Positions 30,216 to 38,902 of a stretch of DNA of 39,623 nt are shown here, in pieces. The stretch lies in contig CALUMB010000016.1 of the NCBI GenBank assembly GCA_944321645.1, positions 1 through 39,623 of the forward strand, given 5' to 3'. Positions within the stretch are counted from its first letter, which is position 1. Each line of letters begins with the position of its first letter. Position numbers and translations under genes: made by a program. Source of the stretch: an uncultured Prevotella sp. Lineage in GTDB: Bacteria > Bacteroidota > Bacteroidia > Bacteroidales > Bacteroidaceae. A model generated the notes under the pieces. It searched no databases. It saw only the letters and a program-made list of their open reading frames with translations, and was not told where the DNA came from.

Positions 30216-33158
30216 TCATAGCAGATATTTCCTGTAGTCCTGGAGCAGCAGGCCGAGCAGCTTGTTGGCCTCTACGTCGTAGTTAGGCACACCGTAAGCC
30301 GCGATGAACGATATGAGCAGCAGCTCTATCCATTTGTTGTAGTTGACGAACGACGGGAGCGAGGCGAACATGGCGTTTTCGTCGGTGGGGCGGATGTTGT
30401 CGAACAGGTCGGACAGCTCTTCGTTAGACATTGGCACCTTGTCGGCAAGTCCGTAGTCGAATGAGAGGTGGAGGCCGTTCTTTTGGTCGATGGCCTTAAG
30501 CTCGGCAACCTTTTCGGGGCTGTAGTAGTTGTAGCCGAAGGTGACGACAAACTCGTTGATCATCTCGGCGGAAGTGTCGGCAATCATGTCGAGGATTTGG
30601 TGCGGCACGGAAATGGCGTCGACGAACGGGCTAATGCGCTTGGCGATGGCAGGCACCAGCCCAGCTATGGCTATTACGGCTTTGAGGTTCTCGATCAGGT
30701 CGAGCATGGCGAGCGTGTTGCACCCTTCAGCCTCGTAGAACTTTAGGTTTTTCTGCGACTTCACGTCTTCGAGCCATTTGTCTACAATGCCTTCGGCGAG
30801 CTGCTCGGAGTTGCTTTTCTGCTTGAAGTTGCACTCGAAGAGCTTTTGCAGCGAGATGCCCTTCACGTTCTCGAAGAAGTCGCGGCAGTCGGCTGTCGAG
30901 GCATAGTGATATTCCTGGCGCAGTATCTCGAGGTTGTCGTCGAAGGAGTTGGCGGCAGACAGCCTCCCGTGGCAGCGCGAGAGTATGAGGTCGTATTCCT
31001 TCATGTCGCGCTGTGCCACCATTGTGTTGCTGTTCAGGCGGTTGTAGAAGAAGTCGAACACGTAGTTCTCGCTCACCTGCAAATTCTGTATCATCCTGCC
31101 AAAGAAGTAGTTGTCTTTGCCACACACCACATCGAATTCGGCTACAATCGAGCCGCAGCGCGATATTGCCTTCTGCAGGCCGTCGGCTTCGCTCTCGTCG
31201 TGGTAGTACTCGGCCATAATCTGCATGGCTTGTCCGTAGAGAGCCTTCACCTCGCCCTTGTGCTTGAAGAGGCGGCTTTCCTTGGCGTTGGCGGCCACCA
31301 CCCCGAGGCTCTCTATTATGCGCGTGGAGCCGTCGTTGTTCATGGTGGCAGCAGCGTCCCATGCGAGTTCGGGGTCGTCGAAGAACTTGTTGACAACGGG
31401 GCTTGCCACGAAGCTGTTGCGCAGCCTTTGGTGGAACTCCGGGTCTATCTCCTTTTTCTCTGCGCCCTCGGTGTCGTAGCCGACGAATAGGTTGCTGTGG
31501 TTGGGCTGGTCGGTGGAATATTTGAAGTCGCGCAGCAGGTATGTGTTCTTGAACGTGCTCGTGACGTCACCGCGCACAGTCCAGTCGTTGAACCACTCCA
31601 AGCTGTTGGCCTTGAGCACCTCGTTGTATAACACCCTTTGGTAGCGCGCCTCCCAGCGCTCGTTGATCTGGCCGTCGCTGTCGCCCGACTCCTGCATGGC
31701 GTGCTCCATGTCGGAGTTGAACTTGGTGGCAACGATGAACAGCGGTGAGACCACGCTCTTGTCTAAGAACGCTGTGCGCTCCTGGGCAGTCTTGCCTATG
31801 TTTTGCAGAATCCACGATTCCACCAAGCCGGGCATCACGGTTGGCCCCACCTGCATATAGTCGTGGCAGAGCATGAAAACGTTTATGAGCCGCTCGTCGC
31901 TGTATTTGTTGAACAGGTATGCCACCTTGCCGCGGAGCACCATTGTCTCGTTAAGCTCTTTCTCTATCTGGCCCTCGCTTAGCGAAAGGCGCGAGCGCGC
32001 CCCGGGCAGGTCGAGAATGTCGACGGTGTTGAGGAACTTCTTGTCCACCTTCTTGTTCCACCCCTTCGACAGGAGCCGTTGCCGCGTCTCGTCCTTGGTT
32101 ATGCCCTCGGTGTGGTACTCCAGCACTTCGTCCACTGTGTCTTGCGGCACTTGGAACACCACTTCCTGCGTGATGGCCGACAACACGCTCTTTGAGAATC
32201 CTACGACTGCTTGCTTGCCTTCGGTGAGAAGGTTGGTGCCGAGGTTGGGATCTGTGTTACCCAAGACCTTCGTTTGCGTCTTGAGCATTTGCAGGCATTT
32301 AGAGCTTAGTAGGGTGGTGGTGTCGTTGACAAGGGCCGAAATGGGTACGTAGACGCGCTTAGGGAAGCCAAGGGCCTGGTAGCCCTCTAACAGTCGCGAG
32401 AAGAGTGCGGTGATGTCAGAGTTGTCGTACCACAGCTTTGAGACGACCTGTGGCCACTCCTGCGGGCTGACGCAAGTCACGATGCGTGCGAGGATGTCGA
32501 AGAACTGCGAGTCAAGCAGCTCCTTGGCGTTGGTGCCTATGTGGCGCTCTACGTATTCGCGGATGTTCATCACGTCGTCTTCGCCGAGCACATACTGCAC
32601 TTTCGCCTTGCCGCCATACTTCTGCTCCTGCATGGCCATGAACTTGTCTATGTCTTCCTTCTGGATTATGGCATGGTTGTTCACGTCGTTGTAGGCCGTG
32701 TCGCACAATATCTGTAGGATGTCGGCCACGGGCAGGATCTTTACGAGTATGGGGTAGCCGTTGTCCGGCACCGTGTAACTGCGGGTGAACCTCGTGGCTA
32801 CGCCAGTGGCCTCGGTGTCTTTGGTTATGGGGTTGAGCCTGCCCACGAAATCGTATTGCGTGCCGTCCTTGGGATCGACCACGGTGAACTGCCGCCCCTT
32901 GCAGGCCAGCAGCGAGCCTACCACGTGGCTCTTGCCCTTCTGGCTCTCGCCGAAGGCCGTTATGGCGGGGTTGCTCTCGAGGGAGAAGAGCAGCCGCTTG
33001 AGGTGCCTGCGGATGTTGACCAACTTCTTGAACGTTTCTTCGCGGCGGCTCTCCTGCAGGTGGGTGTCTCCCCAGGCTATGAACCTGTTGATGGACTCTA
33101 TCTGGCCTGACACGTTTTGTATCAGCTCCTGGTTTTGGGTTTCTATTATGTCGTTCAT
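30216..33158 (-). CDS. srfC: SrfC-like large P-loop GTPase (Virul_Fac family)
   Basis: This 980-aa protein has a helical N-terminus, then Walker A FGESQKGKSHVV (69-80), a possible switch I threonine in DTEATGVATRF (about 118), DLPG at 383-386 and TKFN (478-481) in the NKxD position. A long helical C-terminal half (500-980) follows. A P-loop followed by DLPG and a large helical stalk recalls dynamin-like proteins, and the pairing with SrfB fits the SrfC putative virulence factor family first named in Salmonella. The roughly 300 residues between G1 and G3 are an unusually large insert. It starts 61 bases after srfB. It is probably cytosolic and might assemble on the membrane; no activity can be read directly. 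Confidence 0.78.
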   Translation of the reverse strand: MNDIIETQNQELIQNVSGQIESINRFIAWGDTHLQESRREETFKKLVNIRRHLKRLLFSLESNPAITAFGESQKGKSHVVGSLLACKGRQFTVVDPKDGTQYDFVGRLNPITKDTEATGVATRFTRSYTVPDNGYPILVKILPVADILQILCDTAYNDVNNHAIIQKEDIDKFMAMQEQKYGGKAKVQYVLGEDDVMNIREYVERHIGTNAKELLDSQFFDILARIVTCVSPQEWPQVVSKLWYDNSDITALFSRLLEGYQALGFPKRVYVPISALVNDTTTLLSSKCLQMLKTQTKVLGNTDPNLGTNLLTEGKQAVVGFSKSVLSAITQEVVFQVPQDTVDEVLEYHTEGITKDETRQRLLSKGWNKKVDKKFLNTVDILDLPGARSRLSLSEGQIEKELNETMVLRGKVAYLFNKYSDERLINVFMLCHDYMQVGPTVMPGLVESWILQNIGKTAQERTAFLDKSVVSPLFIVATKFNSDMEHAMQESGDSDGQINERWEARYQRVLYNEVLKANSLEWFNDWTVRGDVTSTFKNTYLLRDFKYSTDQPNHSNLFVGYDTEGAEKKEIDPEFHQRLRNSFVASPVVNKFFDDPELAWDAAATMNNDGSTRIIESLGVVAANAKESRLFKHKGEVKALYGQAMQIMAEYYHDESEADGLQKAISRCGSIVAEFDVVCGKDNYFFGRMIQNLQVSENYVFDFFYNRLNSNTMVAQRDMKEYDLILSRCHGRLSAANSFDDNLEILRQEYHYASTADCRDFFENVKGISLQKLFECNFKQKSNSEQLAEGIVDKWLEDVKSQKNLKFYEAEGCNTLAMLDLIENLKAVIAIAGLVPAIAKRISPFVDAISVPHQILDMIADTSAEMINEFVVTFGYNYYSPEKVAELKAIDQKNGLHLSFDYGLADKVPMSNEELSDLFDNIRPTDENAMFASLPSFVNYNKWIELLLISFIAAYGVPNYDVEANKLLGLLLQDYRKYLL

Positions 33159-33219
33159 GTCTTTTGCTCTTTGTTAAATGGCCGCTTGTGGTAAGCAAAA
33201 AGCGGCTGTTTATGATGGG

Positions 33220-36200
33220 TTAGTTTTGCGCCGGTGCCTGTCCGTTGATACTCAATACGAACTCACCCTTGTCGAGCCAGTATGAGCCATCGCCGGCAAG
33301 GCTCTGTACGCCCAAGTGCAGCTTGTTTGTGGAGAAGGGACGGCCGACAGAGTCGTAGGCCGTGGCTATCTTAAGGCTCTCCTTGTCTTGCGAGAAGTTC
33401 CTTACCACCGACACGCGGAGCGGCAGCGATACTGTGTGTGGGTCTACGCCGTCGGCGAGGGTGAGCGAGAACAGCGGACGTGCTTGGTAGAACATAGACG
33501 AGAGCTGCTTGCAGCCGATGAACAGAGGGAAGCCGTGGACTTCGATGGTGGCAGAGTTTTTGTCGGGCGAGAGCACGGCTTCGGCCACTTTTTGGTTGAC
33601 GGTGTTGTAGAGGCCGAGGTAGTTGGCCGTGGACACCATGTCCTTCTTCATTTGCGTCATGTCCATGTGGAATCCGTTCATGCCGCCGTTTGATGCCATA
33701 TAACCGATCATTGCGCCCACTGCCACGAGTGACTTCTGGTCTTTGAAGTAGCCAAGTCCGTCGGCAAAGGGATACCACTCGCCCACGCGGTAGTTGTTGA
33801 GGCGTATGAGCCTGTTGGGTGACGTGGGGTAGTATTTTAGGAACAGGTCGGTGATGGCGTTGAGCGACATGGGCTTGCCGGCCAGCAGCACGATGTCGCA
33901 ATTGTATGTGTGGAGCACTATGGCCAATTGCTTCATGAGAGGTTCGGTCTTGGCTGTGATGAGCTTTGAGATTTCTTCGGGGTTGAAGTTCCACACGATT
34001 TTCCTGAAGTCGATAGGCGCGTAGACCTTGTCGCCAGAGGCCAAGCTGAAGTGCCTGTTGAAATGCTCAATAATGAAGTCGGCGGGCTGTAGGTCGGCGA
34101 AGAAGTCGGAGTAGGTGAGCCTGGCCTGCTTGCGGCCAAGGCGCAGCATGTCGAGCATCTTTATGCCCATAGGCACAGAGACCTGCACATTGAAGTCCTG
34201 CCGGATGATGCGATCCTTGTAGTCCATGATGGCCTTGTCGCGCCCGAAGAAGTTGTGCAGCCGCTCCGACGTTTCCTTCGAGGCGTATGTGAGCTTGACC
34301 TCTTGCCTCTCGGCTTCGGTAAGCCCGGCGAGGTTGACCTTGCCTTTCAGGCCGAGTGCCTCCACGAAGTCGTCGTCTGGCATGGCCATGTAGTTGGAGC
34401 GCACGGCATTGAAGATGGGTCCGTCGTAGGCGGCTCCGGCTTCGTCGCCCTTGCCCTCGATGATGAATGCGCGCACAAGCTCTTCGAGGATGTCGTCGCC
34501 GGCATAGTAGAAACTGTCCCAGAAGAGGGGTTTTGGCGTGAGCTTGCACACTCCCTGGGCATCGTATTTGTAGGCGCAGACCATGAGGTCGGTAGTGCCG
34601 GCGCCGATGTCGATGGAGCCGATGGTGAGCGAGTTGCGGTTGTAGTCGTCGTCCTTGAACTCCTTGCGCACGTGGCCGTAGAGGTTGAAGAAGTCTTCGC
34701 AGTGGTTGAGATAGCGTTGGGCCACTTCTGCGTAGAGGTACACCAGCTGGCAACACGTGGCCTCGTCGTAGCCCCACTCAGTCTTGGCCTTCATGCCCAT
34801 GGGCGTGTTGGGGTTGAGCGTGAGTTCCTTCACCGATGGCACGATCTTGATTTTGCCTTGCCATTCGGCCGGGGCGTAAGGCTCATAATATAATGTGGGG
34901 TCTTTGCACCGCAGCAAGGCGATGTATGCCTCTTCGGCGCACTGCCGCAGGATAACCTGCTCGGCTGTGGGCATGGCGGTGGGGCAGGTGATGACGATGG
35001 TGCGCAGCTTGCGTTTGATGTTTATGTCGCCCATTTTCTCGCGGTATTGCTGGCTGTTGATTTGGCAGTTGGCCTGTTGGAGTATCTCTATCATGACGAA
35101 CGTCATCAGGGAACGGCGGGAGAATGAGCTGAAGATGCCGCCGGTCTTGTCTCTGCGCAACGTGCCGTCGCTGCCGAACTGCTCCGAGAGTCCCTTTATG
35201 TTGATGTAGTGGCTTAGCGTGGTGCTGTCGTCGTCGGTGGTGAGGAAATCCCATTGCCCGTCGAACTGGCGGTCGTCCCACAGGTACCGCTTGGGGCTGG
35301 AGTAGTTGGTGGTGCGCTCGGCCAATCCGTCGGCCGGGCGTGACTTATAGATGAGCTTTATGGCCTCGTCGCCCACCCGGAGGAAACTCTGCCAGAGGAA
35401 CTGGTCGGGCAAGTCAATCTCGCCAAACTTGCAGCGATGGAAGGCAAGCCGCATGTCGAAGGGCTTTTTGTACACTTTCCATGGCTCGGTGAGGTCTTGC
35501 AGCTGGAGCATCTCGACCTTTGTGAAGTCGGAGTTCTCGAAGAGCACGCCGCAAGTGCGCGAGTTGCCGATGTCGAGCACGAGGTCTACCGGCTTTGAGT
35601 CGTCCTCGTCGGTGTAGAGGTTGACATCAGGCGCCAGCCCCATGCTTCTGAAGTATGCCACCATTGTCATGTAGTATGCGATGTAGCGGAAGTGGGTGGT
35701 GTCGCCGTCGGCCGACACTAATTCGGAGTTGGACTTGCTGCCGTGGATGAGGGTGACGATGTAGTCGTCAACCCACTCGCAGTCGTAAGGCTTGGGCGAG
35801 AAGAAATTGAACAGGAGTGAAAAGTCGTTGCACAGCCCATAGCGTTTGTCGCCTTCGCCGTCGTAGAAGAACGGCATAGTTCCCGAACTGTCGTTGTGTG
35901 CAGAAGTGGTGTCGAACGCCCACACCAAACGGTAGCGTCTCGTGCCTCTTGCCTTCGACATTGGCACCAGCTTCATCCTGCACCATCCAGCGGGACCGAA
36001 CACGCTGTTGCCGTTGGAGTCTTTTTCAAACATGGGCATGGGGAGCCATTGGTTTTCAAGCGTGTCAAGCGGACAAGCCTTTCCCCCGGCAAGCTTTTCG
36101 GCTATCGACCCCGCAAGGTTGTATTCGTTGTAGCAGCTATCGGGGGGGAGCAATTCGAGGCTGTCGAAGTCAATCTTTGCCTCGTCAACGAGCCTCTCGC

Positions 36201-36489
36201 AACCCGTGGTCTCGTCGATATATGCGTAGGCTGGCTTGTGGTTGCGTAGTTCGTCTAATCGGACAACCTTGCCGTCGGAAAAACTTGCGGCAAGCTCCAG
36301 TGTCCATGCATCGTCCATGATGCTATAGCTTTCGTGGAAGACTAAGGGAACCGAAAAATCGTTCTCGTCTTTTATCGACAGTGGCGAAAATATGTTTCCT
36401 GCACTGTCGGTAAAGGTGTCGTCAGCTTTTACCTCGAACTCAGAGACAAAGAACTGAATGCCTGTGTTTGCTATTAATGACAAATCCAT
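33220..36489 (-). CDS. srfB: SrfB-like actin/Hsp70-fold ATPase
   Basis: This 1089-aa protein has an N-terminal region of about 300 residues and then an ASKHA-type nucleotide-binding domain. Phosphate-1 is LVLDIGNSRTCGVLF (303-317), phosphate-2 GSIDIGAGTTDLMV (624-637) and the adenosine-region element DIVLLAGKPMSLNAI (865-879). Those three motifs in order, and the size, match the SrfB virulence-factor family. In Salmonella, srfA, srfB and srfC are a set of SsrB-regulated genes of unclear function. I do not recognise SrfA here. It is probably a cytosolic, nucleotide-switched chaperone-like or filament-like partner of SrfC, encoded 61 bases downstream. The DUF1294 gene lies 11 bases upstream. 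Confidence 0.83.
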   Translation of the reverse strand: MDLSLIANTGIQFFVSEFEVKADDTFTDSAGNIFSPLSIKDENDFSVPLVFHESYSIMDDAWTLELAASFSDGKVVRLDELRNHKPAYAYIDETTGCERLVDEAKIDFDSLELLPPDSCYNEYNLAGSIAEKLAGGKACPLDTLENQWLPMPMFEKDSNGNSVFGPAGWCRMKLVPMSKARGTRRYRLVWAFDTTSAHNDSSGTMPFFYDGEGDKRYGLCNDFSLLFNFFSPKPYDCEWVDDYIVTLIHGSKSNSELVSADGDTTHFRYIAYYMTMVAYFRSMGLAPDVNLYTDEDDSKPVDLVLDIGNSRTCGVLFENSDFTKVEMLQLQDLTEPWKVYKKPFDMRLAFHRCKFGEIDLPDQFLWQSFLRVGDEAIKLIYKSRPADGLAERTTNYSSPKRYLWDDRQFDGQWDFLTTDDDSTTLSHYINIKGLSEQFGSDGTLRRDKTGGIFSSFSRRSLMTFVMIEILQQANCQINSQQYREKMGDINIKRKLRTIVITCPTAMPTAEQVILRQCAEEAYIALLRCKDPTLYYEPYAPAEWQGKIKIVPSVKELTLNPNTPMGMKAKTEWGYDEATCCQLVYLYAEVAQRYLNHCEDFFNLYGHVRKEFKDDDYNRNSLTIGSIDIGAGTTDLMVCAYKYDAQGVCKLTPKPLFWDSFYYAGDDILEELVRAFIIEGKGDEAGAAYDGPIFNAVRSNYMAMPDDDFVEALGLKGKVNLAGLTEAERQEVKLTYASKETSERLHNFFGRDKAIMDYKDRIIRQDFNVQVSVPMGIKMLDMLRLGRKQARLTYSDFFADLQPADFIIEHFNRHFSLASGDKVYAPIDFRKIVWNFNPEEISKLITAKTEPLMKQLAIVLHTYNCDIVLLAGKPMSLNAITDLFLKYYPTSPNRLIRLNNYRVGEWYPFADGLGYFKDQKSLVAVGAMIGYMASNGGMNGFHMDMTQMKKDMVSTANYLGLYNTVNQKVAEAVLSPDKNSATIEVHGFPLFIGCKQLSSMFYQARPLFSLTLADGVDPHTVSLPLRVSVVRNFSQDKESLKIATAYDSVGRPFSTNKLHLGVQSLAGDGSYWLDKGEFVLSINGQAPAQN

Positions 36490-36500
36490 TATGTTTACTT

Positions 36501-36758
36501 TTAAATTATGGCAAAACTCAATATCTGCAGGGCCAATGCCAGTGGCACGCAGACTTTAAACTTAAGGTGGCGCGTTTTATGCCTCAGGCTGTGCATGGCG
36601 ACGAAAGCCCCAAGCCCGCCGCCGAGGAACGTGAAAACGAGCAGGGTGGACTCGGCGATGCGCCATCTGCCAGTGGTGGCGCATCGTTTATCGTATGCGT
36701 AGATGGCAAACGTGGCCATGCTCATTAGGATATACCAAATTATTAGGAACGGTTCCAT
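36501..36758 (-). CDS. DUF1294-family small membrane protein
   Basis: This 85-aa protein has about three TM helices (5-21, 36-57, 68-84). The family features are AIYAYDKRCATTGRWRIAES near residue 18, a GGGLGAF turn, and HSLRHKTRHLKFK before the last helix. DUF1294 proteins are widespread single-domain inner-membrane proteins of unknown function and usually stand alone. Here the gene lies inside the operon, 11 bases before srfB and 57 bases after the YPDG-repeat gene, so it is cotranscribed. Confidence 0.9.
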   Translation of the reverse strand: MEPFLIIWYILMSMATFAIYAYDKRCATTGRWRIAESTLLVFTFLGGGLGAFVAMHSLRHKTRHLKFKVCVPLALALQILSFAII

Positions 36759-36815
36759 GCTGCGATGTTGGAGTTGTATTCTTCGTGGGGCAAAGTGGGG
36801 ACGTTTAGTGGGGTG

Positions 36816-37886
36816 TCATTCTTCTTCGGCTTCGCCAGCGGTGTAGGCTTCAGCCAAGCCCATGTTTTGCGACATTTGGTTGGAGAACTGCACGAAGCAG
36901 GTGGCGGTCATCTTGCGGTAACCGTCCTTAATGTCTTCGACGTCGCTTAGATTTTTCTCCGGCTCGCCCTTCCCGGCGTAGTCGTAAGTCACGTTGCTGC
37001 TTGGGATGGAGAAATGGGCTGCAAAGTCAACAGTAATTCCGACAAGGTAGTTGAGCACGTTGCCAGAGCCGTCGGTGTACGACCAAATGTGGGGTACTGT
37101 GGCATCGCCAATCTTGTCCTCCTGGCTCGATATCACGTAGTCGAAGGTTAGCTTTGGCATTGCCTCTTCATTGCTCTCGTCGTTGAATAAGTGGAAGGTC
37201 TCGCCATTGACCACATCGATGAAGCCGGGCGTGAACATCTTGTCGAAAGCCTTCTCCGCGCCTTCCACCAAGATGTCCGACAGCGCGGAAACGTCGCTGG
37301 ACGTGAAGTTCTTTTTCAGCGACACCATGTTTTGGGCTATGCTTAGGTTGCCGTCGGCAAACAGTTCGAGTACTTCGCGCACGTCGGCGTCATACTCTTC
37401 GTAGTCCTTGAGCCGCGTGTCGGAGTTTACATTCACCAACACGGAGTTCAGCCGCTTCTCCCTCATGTAGCGAAGCATTTCTTCCATGAACCTGACGGCC
37501 TCGGACGACTCGTTGGCCTTGTCGCGCTTGTCGTACCGCGCTATTTCTGCATCCCAGATGTTGTCGTAGAGGGCTTCTACGTGGTGGATGTGCTTGCCGT
37601 CGGGGAACTTTCCGAAATATTCAATTATGTCTTTCAACTTATATTTAGTCTCTTCTTGCAGGCCGATCTTCAAGAACATCACGTCGTCGGCGTGCCTTCC
37701 GTCGGGGTATTCGTTTAAGAAGTCGCTGCAAGCCGACACGGTGTTTTCCTCGCACACTTTGTCGTATGCCCTCCCTTCCTTGAAATAAGGGAGGTTGTAA
37801 GCCACGATTGCCAAAATGGCAATGACAACTACAATAATGACAAGCTTAGCTTTTTTGGCGTTTGGTGCTTTACTTACATTTTCCAT
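36816..37886 (-). CDS. Single-TM protein with YPDG-type helical repeats, unknown function
   Basis: This protein is 356 aa from the ATG at 37886 (MENVSKAPNAKKAKLV). An ATG at 37928 would add 14 residues and overlap the antiterminator stop as ATGA, so the start is uncertain. One TM (about 16-32) is followed by degenerate TPR-like units with ACSDFLNEYPDGRHADDV and YFGKFPDGKHIHHVEA. These resemble the YPFSRYREAADA unit of the repeat-GTPase. A C-terminal domain with beta character (VVNGETFHLFND onward) ends in an acidic tail. Basic residues before the TM place the bulk in the periplasm. It may be the periplasmic partner of the envelope machine. Confidence 0.6.
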   Translation of the reverse strand: MENVSKAPNAKKAKLVIIVVVIAILAIVAYNLPYFKEGRAYDKVCEENTVSACSDFLNEYPDGRHADDVMFLKIGLQEETKYKLKDIIEYFGKFPDGKHIHHVEALYDNIWDAEIARYDKRDKANESSEAVRFMEEMLRYMREKRLNSVLVNVNSDTRLKDYEEYDADVREVLELFADGNLSIAQNMVSLKKNFTSSDVSALSDILVEGAEKAFDKMFTPGFIDVVNGETFHLFNDESNEEAMPKLTFDYVISSQEDKIGDATVPHIWSYTDGSGNVLNYLVGITVDFAAHFSIPSSNVTYDYAGKGEPEKNLSDVEDIKDGYRKMTATCFVQFSNQMSQNMGLAEAYTAGEAEEE

Positions 37887-37924
37887 AAAAATATTTTTTG
37901 TTGGTTGTGATTCAGCGCCATGTG

Positions 37925-38656
37925 TCATTTATGGCATTGCTGCCCATTGGGGCTTTCTTGCATATCGACGGTTTGAGGTTGTCCTATCGCCACGAGAAAC
38001 GCGCTTGGCACGTAAGCGGTCACGGCAGTGAGTAAACCATCGATGGCCACCGCGACGCGCTGTTGGCCTTGGTAGCGGGCTACCCGCCCAATCACGCCAG
38101 CAAAAAGCCCTTGGCAAACTCGTACTTGTTGGCCGGCTTGGAATTTGCGTATGGCTTCTGTGGTTATAATCGTGTCGGCCGATTCGGCGGCACAGATGAC
38201 CCTAAGGCTGTTCATTTGTGTATCCGGCACTATAAGAGGCTCGCGGACAATCGTTCCCCTTTCATGGTGGTGGCGGTAGTAGAACCGCAAATACGGAAGG
38301 TTTACGTTGTCGTAGACATAAGCTTTTATCTCCTGCTCGGTTCCGTATGCAAAAAAAATGTTTGGTATGCGCGACACTTCTACCTTGCTTTTGTGCCCTA
38401 AATGGTCTGCCCTTATAACTGTGAGCGTTGGGCAATATGCTGTGCCGCCATGGCCGGTGATATATTCGTAAGCTTTCATTTCCCTGCCGTATGTTGTGCG
38501 TAGGGCATACCAGTGTGGCTGTTTGTCATTTGGTTTTGCGTCTGGGGCATATTTGGTGGACACCCCACCAACTAAGCCTGTCGTCGGATTTTGTCGTTCG
38601 GGGATAACATTGGGGGTAAGCCCTATGTCGTTGGAGCTTTTACATTTTCCTTGCAT
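37925..38656 (-). CDS. upxY: UpxY-type NusG paralogue, transcription antiterminator
   Basis: The protein is 243 aa if it starts at the ATG at 38656. The frame continues to an ATG at 38902 (325 aa), but the extra part resembles nothing. The NGN domain begins HWYALRTTYGREMKAYEYI (about 47), passes through VSRIPNIFFAYGTEQEIKAYV and ends near 150. A linker and a KOW domain follow (QQVRVCQGLFAGVIGRVARYQGQQRVAV). Specialised NusG paralogues of the UpxY/TaA/LoaP type are recruited early in a transcript and let RNA polymerase read through long operons. In Bacteroides they usually head capsule loci. Here the gene is first in a unit of about 25 kb and ends 38 bases before the 37886 start. No ops-like element was identified. 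Confidence 0.82.
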   Translation of the reverse strand: MQGKCKSSNDIGLTPNVIPERQNPTTGLVGGVSTKYAPDAKPNDKQPHWYALRTTYGREMKAYEYITGHGGTAYCPTLTVIRADHLGHKSKVEVSRIPNIFFAYGTEQEIKAYVYDNVNLPYLRFYYRHHHERGTIVREPLIVPDTQMNSLRVICAAESADTIITTEAIRKFQAGQQVRVCQGLFAGVIGRVARYQGQQRVAVAIDGLLTAVTAYVPSAFLVAIGQPQTVDMQESPNGQQCHK

Positions 38657-38902
38657 TCTCACGTCGCGTGATGTAAGCTCATCTATATCTACGATATGCC
38701 CTCGCACTTTGCTCCTAGACAGGATTGTGTTTCGGCATAAGAAAAGCGTGAACCTCTCGTTGTCGCTCCACTTTCGAGGCTCTCGCATTTGCCCTGTACC
38801 GTTGAACGAACAACGAACAGAACCCACGCCGATATGAATAAAGCACACCTCAATGTGGCAAAAAACGGCGCAACCATACAAACGGTTGCCACGCAATACC
38901 AC

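Noticed and set aside
33181-33206. Hairpin (GCCGCTT...AAGCGGC) in the srfB-srfC gap as a terminator
   Set aside because: The 7-bp stem has a long loop and no T-tract in the direction of transcription, so a terminator call is not supported.
13280-38656. Capsule or O-antigen locus, suggested by the UpxY-like gene
   Set aside because: No glycosyltransferase, flippase, polymerase or sugar-nucleotide gene is present.
13280-38656. Type VI or type IX secretion cluster
   Set aside because: No sheath, Hcp, VgrG, ClpV, SprA, PorV or related genes are recognisable; only SrfB/SrfC-type and protease genes are seen.
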